Below are positions 43,185 to 51,791 of a stretch of 64,000 bases of DNA, one piece after another. A model generated the notes under the pieces. It searched no databases. It saw nothing but the letters and a program-made list of their open reading frames with translations, and was not told where the DNA came from. The first letter of the stretch is position 1. Each line of letters begins with the position of its first letter. This DNA is from CAZGRP01 sp964527995. GTDB taxonomy: Bacteria; Zhuqueibacterota; Zhuqueibacteria; Oceanimicrobiales; CAZGRP01. Location: contig CAZGRP010000012.1 in assembly GCA_964527995.1 (NCBI GenBank), forward strand, positions 1-64,000. The letters are read 5' to 3'. The position numbers and the translations under genes were made by a program.

Positions 43185-43894
43185 CAATGGGTAAAAGCGT
43201 AAATCAGGTAGTTGATTCCAAGCTCGAACGATTCGGTGGAAAAATCTCCCAGACTCTCCGGCCACTCCCAGCCATCTCCGACATCGGTATTGAAGTTAAC
43301 CAACACCATCATGCGATTGTGGTCGTCGAAGATGCCGTAGTACCGCGGAATCAGATGCCAGTTGGGCCCCGGCCGGTAGAGATCAGTGACATCGAAGAAG
43401 ATGTGGAAGATCGGGTGGTTTTTCGACAGTTGCGTGAGGCGATAATTGGGCAGGACCCGCTTCATTTCACTTCGAAAGTTCTGCAGCTCCACCGGGCCGC
43501 GAAAGTCATCGACGATGACAAAACCCCCGCGGAGCAGGTACTCCCGCAATCCCTTGACCTCAGCTTCGCTCAGCCGCATCCAGCCGACTTCGCACATATA
43601 GAGGAGCGGATACTCGAAGATGCGCTCGTCGCTGAGCGTCAGCACCTCGTAGTGATCGGCCACGCGGATGGAGGTCAGCAAATCCAACGCCTTGTAGAGG
43701 TTCTTCTCGGCGGTCGGGTAGTCGTGGGCCCACAGCGGCGCGTTGGTCACGAAGGCAAAGTTGCGCAGGCCGTTTTCACGCCACTGGATGCGCACGAAGG
43801 TGAACTCGTCCGGGGCGCTGATCTGCGCGGCGGCCACAGTCGGCCACAGAAAGCCAACCACCATCAACACGCGGATTGGAAATGCGAGCGCCAT
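43184..43894 (-). CDS. DUF4159 protein, first copy
   Basis: This 236-residue secreted protein has a signal peptide (residues 1-23, ending AAAQ) and a DUF4159 domain (DEFTFVRIQW...DYPTAEKNLYKALDLLTSIRVADHYEV...REYLLRGGFVIVDDFRGP...MMVLVNFNTDVGDGWEW), ending GINYLIYAFTH. It lies 7 bases after the TPR-peptidase gene and is joined to its paralogue by a TGATG stop-start. The two copies keep the same domain blocks but differ widely between them, so the duplication is old. Confidence 0.9.
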   Translation of the reverse strand: MALAFPIRVLMVVGFLWPTVAAAQISAPDEFTFVRIQWRENGLRNFAFVTNAPLWAHDYPTAEKNLYKALDLLTSIRVADHYEVLTLSDERIFEYPLLYMCEVGWMRLSEAEVKGLREYLLRGGFVIVDDFRGPVELQNFRSEMKRVLPNYRLTQLSKNHPIFHIFFDVTDLYRPGPNWHLIPRYYGIFDDHNRMMVLVNFNTDVGDGWEWPESLGDFSTESFELGINYLIYAFTH

Positions 43895-43901
43895 CTGCTC
43901 C

Positions 43902-46511
43902 TCACTTTGATTCGACGGTTTTCAAAAGCAATTCTTGTGCCTTCTCGAACTCAGGAGCGATCTCCAATGCCGCCAGCGCTTCCGCCTTGGCCTCGGAAAC
44001 ACGGCCGGCCGCCAGCAGAGCTCGTGCCAGGTCATAGTGCGCCGTGGCTTTGTCCGCCGGTCCAGTGGCCAGAGCGCTGCGGAACTCACGAATGGCGAGC
44101 TCCGCCTTTCCCAGCCTGAGGTAAACATCCCCCAGCCGCCGGTGAACCTCGGGCTCGAAGGGCACGATGTAGATCGCTTTCTCCAGGGTCCTGGCCGCCT
44201 TTTGCCAGTCACCCCGTGCTCGGTAGAGATTACCCAGTTTGCGGATTGTATCCACGTCTTTGCTTTGCAGATTCGTGTAGCGCTCCAGCATTTTCAACGC
44301 GCTGTCGGGCTGGCCTCGGCCCAGGTAGATCTCGGCCAGGAGCTGGTAGGCATTGTCCGAATCGGTATATCCGGGGAAGAGCTGAATGGCCCTGCGCAGC
44401 GGCGCAATGGCGTCCTCGCTGCGGCCAGCCCGATGGAGGGCACGGCCATAGGCCAGATTGGCAAAAAAGTTGTTCGGCGACTTTTCGACGATGGCTGCCA
44501 GGGCCGAAAGCCGATCCTCGCCAGTGATCTTGACCGGCTCGAATTTCGCCTCCGGGGACGCCAGCCGGCCGACGACCCACTTCCGGAAGTCGGCATCAAA
44601 GGCGTCTACGTCCTTCCCAAAGACTTTCTCAATGGCCTCCCTCGTCGACTTTCCCTGGCGATAAGGCTCAAAGAGCGCCAGCAATTTCGACATGCCAAAT
44701 CTTTCGACGATGTAGGCCACCACCTGCGATGCCTGGAAGTAGGACAGCGACACCTTGGCCGGGTCGTCCATGCGCATAAAGCCGGTATCCAGCTCCTTCA
44801 GCGGCAGCAGCTTGTCATTCCGCAACGCCATCAGGAAGGGCAAGTCGAGCCCCATGCGCCAGTCTGGATGACTGCGTGTCGTCTCATAGACCGAAATGCC
44901 CTCAGCCAGCCAGCGCGGGATGCGGTTCTCTGTCAATTGCAGGTGGATGACATGAACAAACTCATGCCACAACGTTTCGCCCCAGTTGAATCCGCCCTTG
45001 GGGCGCGCCCGTGGCGAGTCCATGGTGATGACTCTGCCGAAACTGATACCGAGGAACGCCTGCTGCCCTGGCAAACCGAAGCTGCGGACCGCGAAGTCGT
45101 CATGCTGCGGGTAGATTTCAATCAGCGTCTTCTCCGGCGGCTCGTAACCGTAACGCCGGGTCATTTCGGCATATGCCTTCTCGGCCAGGTCGGCGGCATA
45201 CGGACCGAGAACGCCGGCGTCGTCCTTGTGAATCCGTATACGAAAATGGGGCGTTTCAATGACCTTATAGTTGACAAAGTCATCGAACAGGCGCAGCAGG
45301 TTGCCGATGTAGACGTTGAAGCGATCGTTGGCAAAAGCCAGTTCCAGCTCCTGCAGGGCTTCATTTTCGCGTCCCAGGCGCGATAGACTGATGCCCAACC
45401 CGGCGTGAGCTGCCCAGTTCTCAGGGTCGAGGCTGATGGCGCGGCGGTACCAGTCGACCGACTCTTTGAACAGATAGCGCCGGGCGTCGGCTTCACCTAA
45501 GCGGTAGTAGACGCCGCTGTAATGCGGGTTGATCTGCAGCACTCGCTCGATTTCGGCGTCGCGGCGGGCCGCCTCACCCTTCAGGTGGTAAGCCACCGCC
45601 CGCAACGTCAGAGTTGGAAGCGAATTCGGGTTGACCCGGAGGGCCTTTGCCAGCTTTCGCAGGCCTTCGTCGTACTCACCGGTCAGAATCGACAGCTCGG
45701 CATCAAAGTCGAGGGCCGGTACGAGCTTTGGGTTGATTTTCAGCGCCGTCTCGATGCCGGTACGTGCCGCCGTCAGGCTGCGTTGGACCAGCACGCGTGC
45801 CATTCCCAGGTGTGCTGCGGCAGCTCGCGGATTGATCCTGAGGGCGTCTTCGTAGGTGCTGCGGGCGTCGGGAACGTTGTATTTCGTCTGAAAAAGATCT
45901 CCCCAGTCGACCAGGGCCTGCCAGAGCGTCGAGTCGAGCCGCGTTGCCTGATCGAAAAGCCGGTTGGCCTGGTGAAAACGACCCAGCCAGACGGCGGCTT
46001 TGGCGGCCAGGTAGAGGCGCTCCGCCGTGACATACCTGGCCTGCGGCAAGTCAAGCAGCGGTTCCAGCAGACGCCTTGCCTCTTGCTTGCGGCCCCAAAT
46101 CAACAGGTGACGGCCGTAGTAGAACCGAGCACGGACATTCGTTGGCGCGCCAGCCAGGGCTGCCTCGTAGGAGGCGCGGGCGGCGGCATAGCGTCCCAGA
46201 AGCTCCTGAACGCGCCCCTGTTCGGCGAGTAGGTCGGGCTGACCGGGGATCTTTTTGAGTCCCTCGCTGCAGACCCGCAGGGCTTTGTCGTAGTCACCGA
46301 CTTCGCTGAGCGCTTGGCTTTCAGCAACATAGGAGGGTGCGAAGCGCGGGTTGCTGCGGCGGGACTTCTGGAAACGCCGGGCCGCTTCCGCGTAGTCACC
46401 ACGGCGAAAGGAGGCAAGGCCGGACTGGTAGGTGGGATTTTGGGCGAAAACGACCTCTGCGCCCAGGAACCCGAGCAGTGCCAGGACGAAGCTGAAAACG
46501 ACCCTTCTCAA
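43902..46511 (-). CDS. TPR protein with gluzincin metallopeptidase domain
   Basis: This 869-residue protein has a signal peptide (about 3-23) and an N-terminal array of TPR repeats (about 28-385). A Peptidase-MA-like gluzincin domain follows (about 410-630), with H516-E-F-V-H and a downstream glutamate in WLAEGISVYE. A second TPR array ends the protein (about 665-865). All zinc ligands are visible, so it is probably an active peptidase. The start is TTG, with AAGGAG 7 bases before it. It heads the minus-strand series that leads into the DUF4159, MoxR, DUF58 and VWA genes, and is divergent from the PDZ gene. A scaffold-protease role in the periplasm is inferred. Confidence 0.88.
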   Translation of the reverse strand: MRRVVFSFVLALLGFLGAEVVFAQNPTYQSGLASFRRGDYAEAARRFQKSRRSNPRFAPSYVAESQALSEVGDYDKALRVCSEGLKKIPGQPDLLAEQGRVQELLGRYAAARASYEAALAGAPTNVRARFYYGRHLLIWGRKQEARRLLEPLLDLPQARYVTAERLYLAAKAAVWLGRFHQANRLFDQATRLDSTLWQALVDWGDLFQTKYNVPDARSTYEDALRINPRAAAAHLGMARVLVQRSLTAARTGIETALKINPKLVPALDFDAELSILTGEYDEGLRKLAKALRVNPNSLPTLTLRAVAYHLKGEAARRDAEIERVLQINPHYSGVYYRLGEADARRYLFKESVDWYRRAISLDPENWAAHAGLGISLSRLGRENEALQELELAFANDRFNVYIGNLLRLFDDFVNYKVIETPHFRIRIHKDDAGVLGPYAADLAEKAYAEMTRRYGYEPPEKTLIEIYPQHDDFAVRSFGLPGQQAFLGISFGRVITMDSPRARPKGGFNWGETLWHEFVHVIHLQLTENRIPRWLAEGISVYETTRSHPDWRMGLDLPFLMALRNDKLLPLKELDTGFMRMDDPAKVSLSYFQASQVVAYIVERFGMSKLLALFEPYRQGKSTREAIEKVFGKDVDAFDADFRKWVVGRLASPEAKFEPVKITGEDRLSALAAIVEKSPNNFFANLAYGRALHRAGRSEDAIAPLRRAIQLFPGYTDSDNAYQLLAEIYLGRGQPDSALKMLERYTNLQSKDVDTIRKLGNLYRARGDWQKAARTLEKAIYIVPFEPEVHRRLGDVYLRLGKAELAIREFRSALATGPADKATAHYDLARALLAAGRVSEAKAEALAALEIAPEFEKAQELLLKTVESK

Positions 46512-46698
46512 ACCTCATCTCCTTGCGGGAACCACCGTCGTTGTCCTTGTTATACGCCGGCCACAGAGACAAAATTCCCGCACGGTCAGAAAACTTTTTG
46601 TGCTCCCGATGGTCTTAATATACGAGCATCCAGGCTGGTTTACAATCATTTTTTCGCATCGGTATGGACCCACAAAAGCGGCAGTTGGAGGTGAAACG

Positions 46699-47688
46699 AT
46701 GAGAAAGCTGAGACCCGTCGGAGTGTTGCTTCTGATCGTCGGCGCCGCCCTGCTGGTCGCCTTGCGCAGTGATGAAGCGTTCGCGACCAGGCAGACCGAT
46801 CCCGACAGAGATGCATGGCTCGGCGTCTACCTGCAAGACCTGACCGACGCCATGCGTGAGGCCTTGCATATCGAGTCGGATGTGGGTGTCCTGGTCAGCG
46901 ATGTCGTCAAGGACAGCCCGGCTGAAAAAGCCGGCCTGAAAGTCGGCGACGTGATCGTCGAGTTCGACGGCCGCCGCATCGAGGAGGCGGACGACCTCGT
47001 GCGGGCGGTGCGCCGCTCGGATCCGGGTGACAAGGTGAAGGTCGTCATCATCCGAGACGGCAAGCGACGTACGCTGACGGTGGAGTTGGGTGAGAAGCCG
47101 CGTCGGCGACGGCGTGTCTACGGCGGTGCTTGGGGAGACTGGCGTTCCTTTGTTCGAGTTTTCGCCGCACCAGACCGTCTCGGAATCGAACTGGCCGAGT
47201 TGAACCCCGAGCTGGCGGCCTATTTCGACGTCGAAGAGGGGGCGCTGATCCTCGAGGTGGAGGAGGACAGCCCGGCGGACAGAGCCGGCCTGCAGCCGGG
47301 CGACGTGATCGTGGCCATCGAGGGGGAAAAAGTCCGCGATCCGGAGGATGTCACCGACATCTTGAGCGATTACGGCCGCGGCGACAAGGTGGAAATCGAG
47401 ATCGTGCGGCATGGCAAGCACAAGAAGGTTACGGCCGAGCTGAGCGGCAGGCGGCGCTGGCGCCGGCGCTACGGGGACTTCCCCGGCCTGTTCTACTTCT
47501 TCCAGATTCCGGACTCCCGCCGTGGCGACGGCTGGGATTGGAACTGGGACTGGGATTGGGGCCGGGGCCGCGGCTGGCAGCTGTGGCGCATACCGCCCAA
47601 GCCCGGCGTCAGGGACGAAGTGATCCGGATGTTCCGTGGTGAGCAGCGACCGGAAGGGGCAATAATCCACATCCGTGAAGCGTTGTAG
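46699..47688 (+). CDS. double-PDZ secreted protein with Trp-rich tail
   Basis: This 329-residue protein has an N-terminal signal (residues 7-28) and a first PDZ domain (about 35-130: WLGVYLQDL...GVLVSDVVKDSPAEKAGLKVGDVIVEFDGRRI). An Arg-rich linker and a second PDZ domain follow (about 155-255: RLGIELAEL...ALILEVEEDSPADRAGLQPGDVIVAIEGEKV). The tail is rich in Trp, Asp and Gly (GWDWNWDWDWGRGRGW). No protease domain is present, so it is a PDZ-only binding protein and not a DegP-type enzyme. TTGGAGG precedes the ATG. It is divergent from the TPR-peptidase gene. Confidence 0.88.
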   Translation: MRKLRPVGVLLLIVGAALLVALRSDEAFATRQTDPDRDAWLGVYLQDLTDAMREALHIESDVGVLVSDVVKDSPAEKAGLKVGDVIVEFDGRRIEEADDLVRAVRRSDPGDKVKVVIIRDGKRRTLTVELGEKPRRRRRVYGGAWGDWRSFVRVFAAPDRLGIELAELNPELAAYFDVEEGALILEVEEDSPADRAGLQPGDVIVAIEGEKVRDPEDVTDILSDYGRGDKVEIEIVRHGKHKKVTAELSGRRRWRRRYGDFPGLFYFFQIPDSRRGDGWDWNWDWDWGRGRGWQLWRIPPKPGVRDEVIRMFRGEQRPEGAIIHIREAL

Positions 47689-47808
47689 TCGAAGAAGGCC
47701 GTTCGCGCGGTAGTAAGGCCATTCTCCAGCCGCGCCGGTCGAGAGCTGAACGGCCCCGGATGGACTCTCGGCATTACATACCAAACCAAGGCTTCTTTTG
47801 GAAGACAT

Positions 47809-48588
47809 ATGCGTCTTTCCTCCGCAATCACCCTCATGCTGCTCGTGCTCGCTCCACCGGTTTTCGCCCGGGGCGACACGAGCAGTTTTTCACATGCAGC
47901 TTTTGACTCCGTGCTTGCGCGCCATGTGCACAACGGCTGGGTGGATTACCGCGGTCTTCGAAACGATACCGCCTTCTGGGCCTATCTCGACGATCTCCGC
48001 CGGGCTCGGCCGCAGATGTTGCCCTCGCGGGAGCACCGTTTTGCCTTCTGGATCAACGCCTACAACGCGCTGACCCTCAAGGGTGTCCTGGATCACTACC
48101 CGCTGAGATCAGTGCGCGACGTGCCCGGATTCTTCGACAGCATCACCTATCGCGTCGCCGGCAGACAACTCACTCTCGACGACATCGAAAAGGGCATCAT
48201 CCGGGAACAGTTCCGCGACCCTCGCTATCACATCGCCCTTGTCTGTGCTGCCCGCGGTTGTCCACCGCTGAAACCATGGGCCTACGACGCCGACAAACTC
48301 GATGCCCAGCTGGATCGGGCGACGCGTGCCTTCTTGCGTGACCCCGAGAAAAACAGGCTCGACCGCCGGACCGGCACACTCTACCTGTCTCAGATCTTCA
48401 ACTGGTATCGGCCAGAGTTTGAAGCCGCTGCCGGTTCAGTGCTGGATTTCGTTCTCCCCTACCTGTCGAAACAGGATCAAGCCTACCTTCGCCAAAACCG
48501 CACGCAGGTACAAATTGAATTCCTCGAGTACGACTGGCGTTTGAACGAGCCTGACAGTGGAAGTCAGGAATTGGGAAACAGAGAATAG
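47809..48588 (+). CDS. DUF547 secreted protein
   Basis: This 259-residue protein has a signal peptide (residues 1-20, PPVFARG) and a DUF547 domain (about 55-200): FAFWINAYNALTLKGVLDHYP, DDIEKGIIREQFRDPRYHIALVCAARGCPPLKPWAYDADKLDAQLD. Members occur next to varied envelope and redox genes; the function is unknown. The last few codons run into an AATTGGGAAACAG-type intergenic repeat, so the C-terminus may have been altered by it. TTGGAAG precedes the ATG. Confidence 0.9.
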   Translation: MRLSSAITLMLLVLAPPVFARGDTSSFSHAAFDSVLARHVHNGWVDYRGLRNDTAFWAYLDDLRRARPQMLPSREHRFAFWINAYNALTLKGVLDHYPLRSVRDVPGFFDSITYRVAGRQLTLDDIEKGIIREQFRDPRYHIALVCAARGCPPLKPWAYDADKLDAQLDRATRAFLRDPEKNRLDRRTGTLYLSQIFNWYRPEFEAAAGSVLDFVLPYLSKQDQAYLRQNRTQVQIEFLEYDWRLNEPDSGSQELGNRE

Positions 48589-48679
48589 GAATTGGGTCAT
48601 CCGCCCACGTACATGGATTGCATCCATGGACGCCGGTTGAATGGGGGAACTCTGTCGCCTGCGGGGTGGATCTTTGTGC

Positions 48680-48708
48680 TTGATTCTCCGCCGCCAAATG
48701 CTTATTTT
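48680..48708 (+). promoter_or_regulatory. promoter of rfaE1
   Basis: TTGATT (48680-48685) and TATTTT (48703-48708) are 17 bases apart, ending 24 bases before the rfaE1 ATG. GAGGAG stands between them as the ribosome site. Confidence 0.55.
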
Positions 48709-48731
48709 GGATGCCGAATTCGAGGAGATCT

Positions 48732-49730
48732 ATGACGTCACTTTCTGCGAAACGGACCGACGAACTTCTCGGTGCCTTCCAGCACCGGCGCATCATCGTG
48801 TTCGGCGATCTGATGCTCGACCGCTATCTGTGGGGGAGCGTGGCCCGGATCTCGCCGGAGGCACCGGTACCCGTGGTCGAGGTGCAGTCGGAGTCGGAGC
48901 GCCTCGGAGGGGCGGCCAACGTGGCCCACAACGTTCTGTCTCTGGGTGCCGAGGCCATACCGGTCGGGGTGGTCGGCAGCGACACCATGGGGGAGAATCT
49001 GCGCCGTATCATGCGCCAGAACGGCTTCCCGGTAGAGGGCATCCTGGTGGACCCGAGGCGGCCGACGACGGTGAAGACGCGCGTCATCGCCCACAACCAG
49101 CATGTCGTGCGTTTCGACCATGAAGGCCGCACGCCTATCGATGAAGAGGCACAGCAGAGGATTCTAGCGCTCCTTTCCGACCTCATCCCCTCGGCCGATG
49201 CCGTCCTGGTGGAGGATTACAACAAGGGGCTGATCGTCACCCCGGTAATTCACGAAGTGCGCCGACTCTGCTCCCGCCACGGAAAGATTCTCACCGTCGA
49301 TCCGAAGTTCGACCACTTCTTTGAATACGAAGAGGCGACCCTGTTCAAGCCGAACCGCAAGGAGACCGAGGCGATCCTCGGCATGAAACTGGAGACCGAC
49401 GAGGCGGTGCGTCGAGCCGGGGCGGTGCTGCTCGATCGCCTGCGCCCCGAGAATTTGTTGATCACGCTCGGAGAGCGCGGTATGATGCTCTTCGAGCGCG
49501 GAGACGACCGTGTTACCCACGTACCGACCCGGGCACGAAAGATCCATGATGTGTCCGGCGCCGGAGACACGGTGATCAGCACGATTACGGTGGCGCTGGC
49601 TGCCGGAGCGTCGGTGCTCGAAGCCGCGACGTTGGCCAACTACGCCGCCGGCGTCGTCTGCGGCGAGGTCGGCATCGTCCCCATCGACCGGGAGAAGCTG
49701 CGCCAGGCCGTTGTCGCTGGAGAGAGCTAA
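48732..49730 (+). CDS. rfaE1: D-glycero-beta-D-manno-heptose-7-phosphate kinase
   Basis: This PfkB-type kinase phosphorylates heptose-7-phosphate at O-1 for ADP-heptose, the precursor of LPS inner core. The product has 332 residues. It shows GDLMLDRYLWGSVARISPEAPVPVVEV and LGGAANVAHNVLSLGA near the N-terminus, and the anion-hole motif DVSGAGDTVISTI near the C-terminus. It is the kinase half of HldE; the adenylyltransferase half is the separate downstream gene. I chose the ATG at 48732 because GAGGAG precedes it; an ATG 21 bases upstream lacks a site. Confidence 0.94.
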   Translation: MTSLSAKRTDELLGAFQHRRIIVFGDLMLDRYLWGSVARISPEAPVPVVEVQSESERLGGAANVAHNVLSLGAEAIPVGVVGSDTMGENLRRIMRQNGFPVEGILVDPRRPTTVKTRVIAHNQHVVRFDHEGRTPIDEEAQQRILALLSDLIPSADAVLVEDYNKGLIVTPVIHEVRRLCSRHGKILTVDPKFDHFFEYEEATLFKPNRKETEAILGMKLETDEAVRRAGAVLLDRLRPENLLITLGERGMMLFERGDDRVTHVPTRARKIHDVSGAGDTVISTITVALAAGASVLEAATLANYAAGVVCGEVGIVPIDREKLRQAVVAGES

Positions 49731-49787
49731 GGGGGGCCACCGAGGGCACAGGGTTCTCATTAGCCCGTATCATTGCACATAGTCCTT

Positions 49788-49875
49788 CGGATTGTTGGAG
49801 CGATGGAGCCCTGGAGCAACGGAGTAACCCGCGTCAAAGCACACCACTCCATTGCTCCAGTTCTCCAGGCTCAGC
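49788..49875. repeat. GGAGCAATGGAGT-type inverted repeat
   Basis: CTGGAGCAACGGAGT (49811-49825) faces ACTCCATTGCTCCAG (49846-49860), complementary over 15 bases with one mismatch. A further half-unit (TTGGAGCGATGGAGC) lies just before. The element sits between rfaE1 and rfaE2. Confidence 0.6.
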
Positions 49876-49931
49876 GAGATCTGTGCTCCCCCCTGACCTC
49901 CATGGTCCGTAATTACGTCAGTGGAAGAAAT

Positions 49932-50411
49932 ATGGGACGCGTTGTTGAGTTGGACGAGCTGGAGTCGATCCGCAAGGAGGCGCGGCACTACGGTTTGGGC
50001 GTGGTCTTCACCAACGGCTGCTTCGATTTACTCCACCGCGGCCATGTGGAGTACCTGCAGAAGGCGCGCCAGCTCGGCGATGTGCTCATCGTCGGCCTCA
50101 ACTCCGACCGCTCGGTGGAGAAGCTCAAAGGCAGAGGTCGTCCCATAGTGCCCGCGGAGGATCGGGCTGCGGTGCTGGCCGCCCTCGAGTGCGTGGACTA
50201 CGTGGTGCTTTTCGACGAAGACACGCCGGCCCGTCTGATCGAGGCCCTGAAGCCCGACATCCTTGTGAAGGGTTCGGACTACGACCTCGAGCAAATCGTC
50301 GGCCGGGATGTCGTCGAAGCCAGCGGCGGCCGCGTCGAAACCATCGAACTGGTCCCGGACCGATCCACCTCGAAGATCATTCAGACCATCCTGCAGCGTT
50401 TTGGCCGATAA
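49932..50411 (+). CDS. rfaE2: heptose-1-phosphate adenylyltransferase
   Basis: This nucleotidyltransferase makes ADP-D-glycero-beta-D-manno-heptose for LPS core. At 159 residues it matches the HldE C-terminal domain, with the cytidylyltransferase-fold motifs FTNGCFDLLHRGHVEYLQKA (HxGH type) and GLNSDRSVEKLKG, and the end motif PDRSTSKIIQTI. I chose the ATG at 49932; the frame is open upstream through a repeat but has no better start. It follows rfaE1 across a repeat-bearing gap and precedes a PHP gene. Confidence 0.94.
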   Translation: MGRVVELDELESIRKEARHYGLGVVFTNGCFDLLHRGHVEYLQKARQLGDVLIVGLNSDRSVEKLKGRGRPIVPAEDRAAVLAALECVDYVVLFDEDTPARLIEALKPDILVKGSDYDLEQIVGRDVVEASGGRVETIELVPDRSTSKIIQTILQRFGR

Positions 50412-51609
50412 CTCCCGCCAGCGCCAGAAAAAGGCGCTGCGTTTCGTCGCGGCGTCTCTTCTGCTCCTCCTGGTTCTCGTTGCCGCCGATTTCGTGGACA
50501 CGGCGCTGCTGGCACCAGCCAACACCCTCCCACCTGCCGGCGATCGATCTGCCCGGACCCTCCGCGGTGTCATCCATGTCCACAGCCTCTACTCGGACGG
50601 CAGCGGCACGGTCGGCGAGATCGCTGCGGCGGCGGCAAAGGCAGACCTCGAGTTCGTCATCCTCACCGATCACAACACGCTGCAGCCGGTTGCCGACGGC
50701 CGGCCGGGGTGGTACGGCAAAGTGCTGGTGCTCTTCGGAACCGAGCTGTCGACGCAGTGGGGGCACCTCCTCTACATTCCACTCGACTCCACTGCATCTC
50801 CACAGACCGGCCCATTACCACGCAACATCTATGCTGATCTGATCGCGGACCCCAACGCGCTCCGGTTCGTGGCCCACCCTTTCCACCCGCGAATGAGATG
50901 GCGGCATCGACCCTTGCCAGCGGTTACCGGCATCGAGATCGTCAACGCCGATAGCGAATGGCGCAACGACGGCTTTGGCGAACTGCTCGGCACTGCCGTG
51001 GCGATGCCCCTCTTCCCCTGGGCCTTCAACCGGCTGCTCGACCGACCGGCGGCCAACCTGGCCTTGTGGGACTCGCTTCTGGCCGAGCGCCCAACCGTCG
51101 GCATCGGCAGCGTCGATGCCCACGCCCGCATCAGGTTGGGCCGTGACCGGTTCTGGAAGTTCCCTTCCTATCGGAGCGCCTTCAAGATCGTGCAACTCTA
51201 TGTTTCGCTGAGCCGGCCGCTCGCCGGCGACTTTGTTACGGCGCGGCGGCAGGTACTCGAGGCTCTGGGTCAGGGCCACGCCTACGTCGGCTTCGGCCTG
51301 GTGGGAGACCCGCGCGGGTTCGAGTTCATCGCTCGCGCCGGAGATAGACGCTATGCCGAGGGAGACTCGGTCACGGCAGACCGCGTGGATTTGAGTGTGC
51401 GCGTGCCGGCCGGCGCGGCTGTGGAAATCCGCCTGCTGATAGAGGGGAAGCTGATGGCAAGCGCCCGGGCATCAGAATTGTCCTACGTTGCCACCAAGAG
51501 AGGGGCGTATCGCGTGGAAGTTTACCAACTTCGCCGGCGGCTACCGCTGCTGCGCCGGAAGGCGGTCCCATGGATCTTTTCCAACCCGATTTACGTGCAG
51601 GTGAAATAG
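50401..51609 (+). CDS. membrane-anchored PHP-domain phosphoesterase
   Basis: This protein of about 402 residues has an N-terminal membrane anchor (about 13-33) and a PHP metal-dependent phosphoesterase domain: HVHSLYSDGSGTVGEIAAAA, VILTDHNTL, FVAHPFHP and VDAHARIRLG supply His/Asp metal ligands. PHP enzymes hydrolyse phosphoesters. A beta-rich C-terminal domain (about 290-395) may bind a sugar or lipid. The start is uncertain: a TTG at 50401, overlapping rfaE2 by 11 bases, is assumed. An ATG at 50308 would overlap it by 104 bases. Its place after the heptose genes hints at a cell-envelope substrate. Confidence 0.82.
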   Translation: MADNSRQRQKKALRFVAASLLLLLVLVAADFVDTALLAPANTLPPAGDRSARTLRGVIHVHSLYSDGSGTVGEIAAAAAKADLEFVILTDHNTLQPVADGRPGWYGKVLVLFGTELSTQWGHLLYIPLDSTASPQTGPLPRNIYADLIADPNALRFVAHPFHPRMRWRHRPLPAVTGIEIVNADSEWRNDGFGELLGTAVAMPLFPWAFNRLLDRPAANLALWDSLLAERPTVGIGSVDAHARIRLGRDRFWKFPSYRSAFKIVQLYVSLSRPLAGDFVTARRQVLEALGQGHAYVGFGLVGDPRGFEFIARAGDRRYAEGDSVTADRVDLSVRVPAGAAVEIRLLIEGKLMASARASELSYVATKRGAYRVEVYQLRRRLPLLRRKAVPWIFSNPIYVQVK

Positions 51610-51791
51610 CGGAGAGCTGGCGGAGCCAGATGCGATGCACCAGGCATGCTGCGAGGCGGAACCGCTCGCTTCCCTCAGACGGTCCGATGGCTGTTGTGCC
51701 GGCGTGCTCGCATTCGAGAGCTGCGAGGCGCGCAGCTTAGGAATACAACCGCTGGCGGCTCTGTTGATCCTACAGAGTCGAGGAGACCAAG

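Noticed and set aside
46432..46698. Upstream extension of the PDZ gene
   Set aside because: A TTGGAGG site and signal peptide place the start at 46699. The upstream codons overlap the divergent TPR-peptidase gene.
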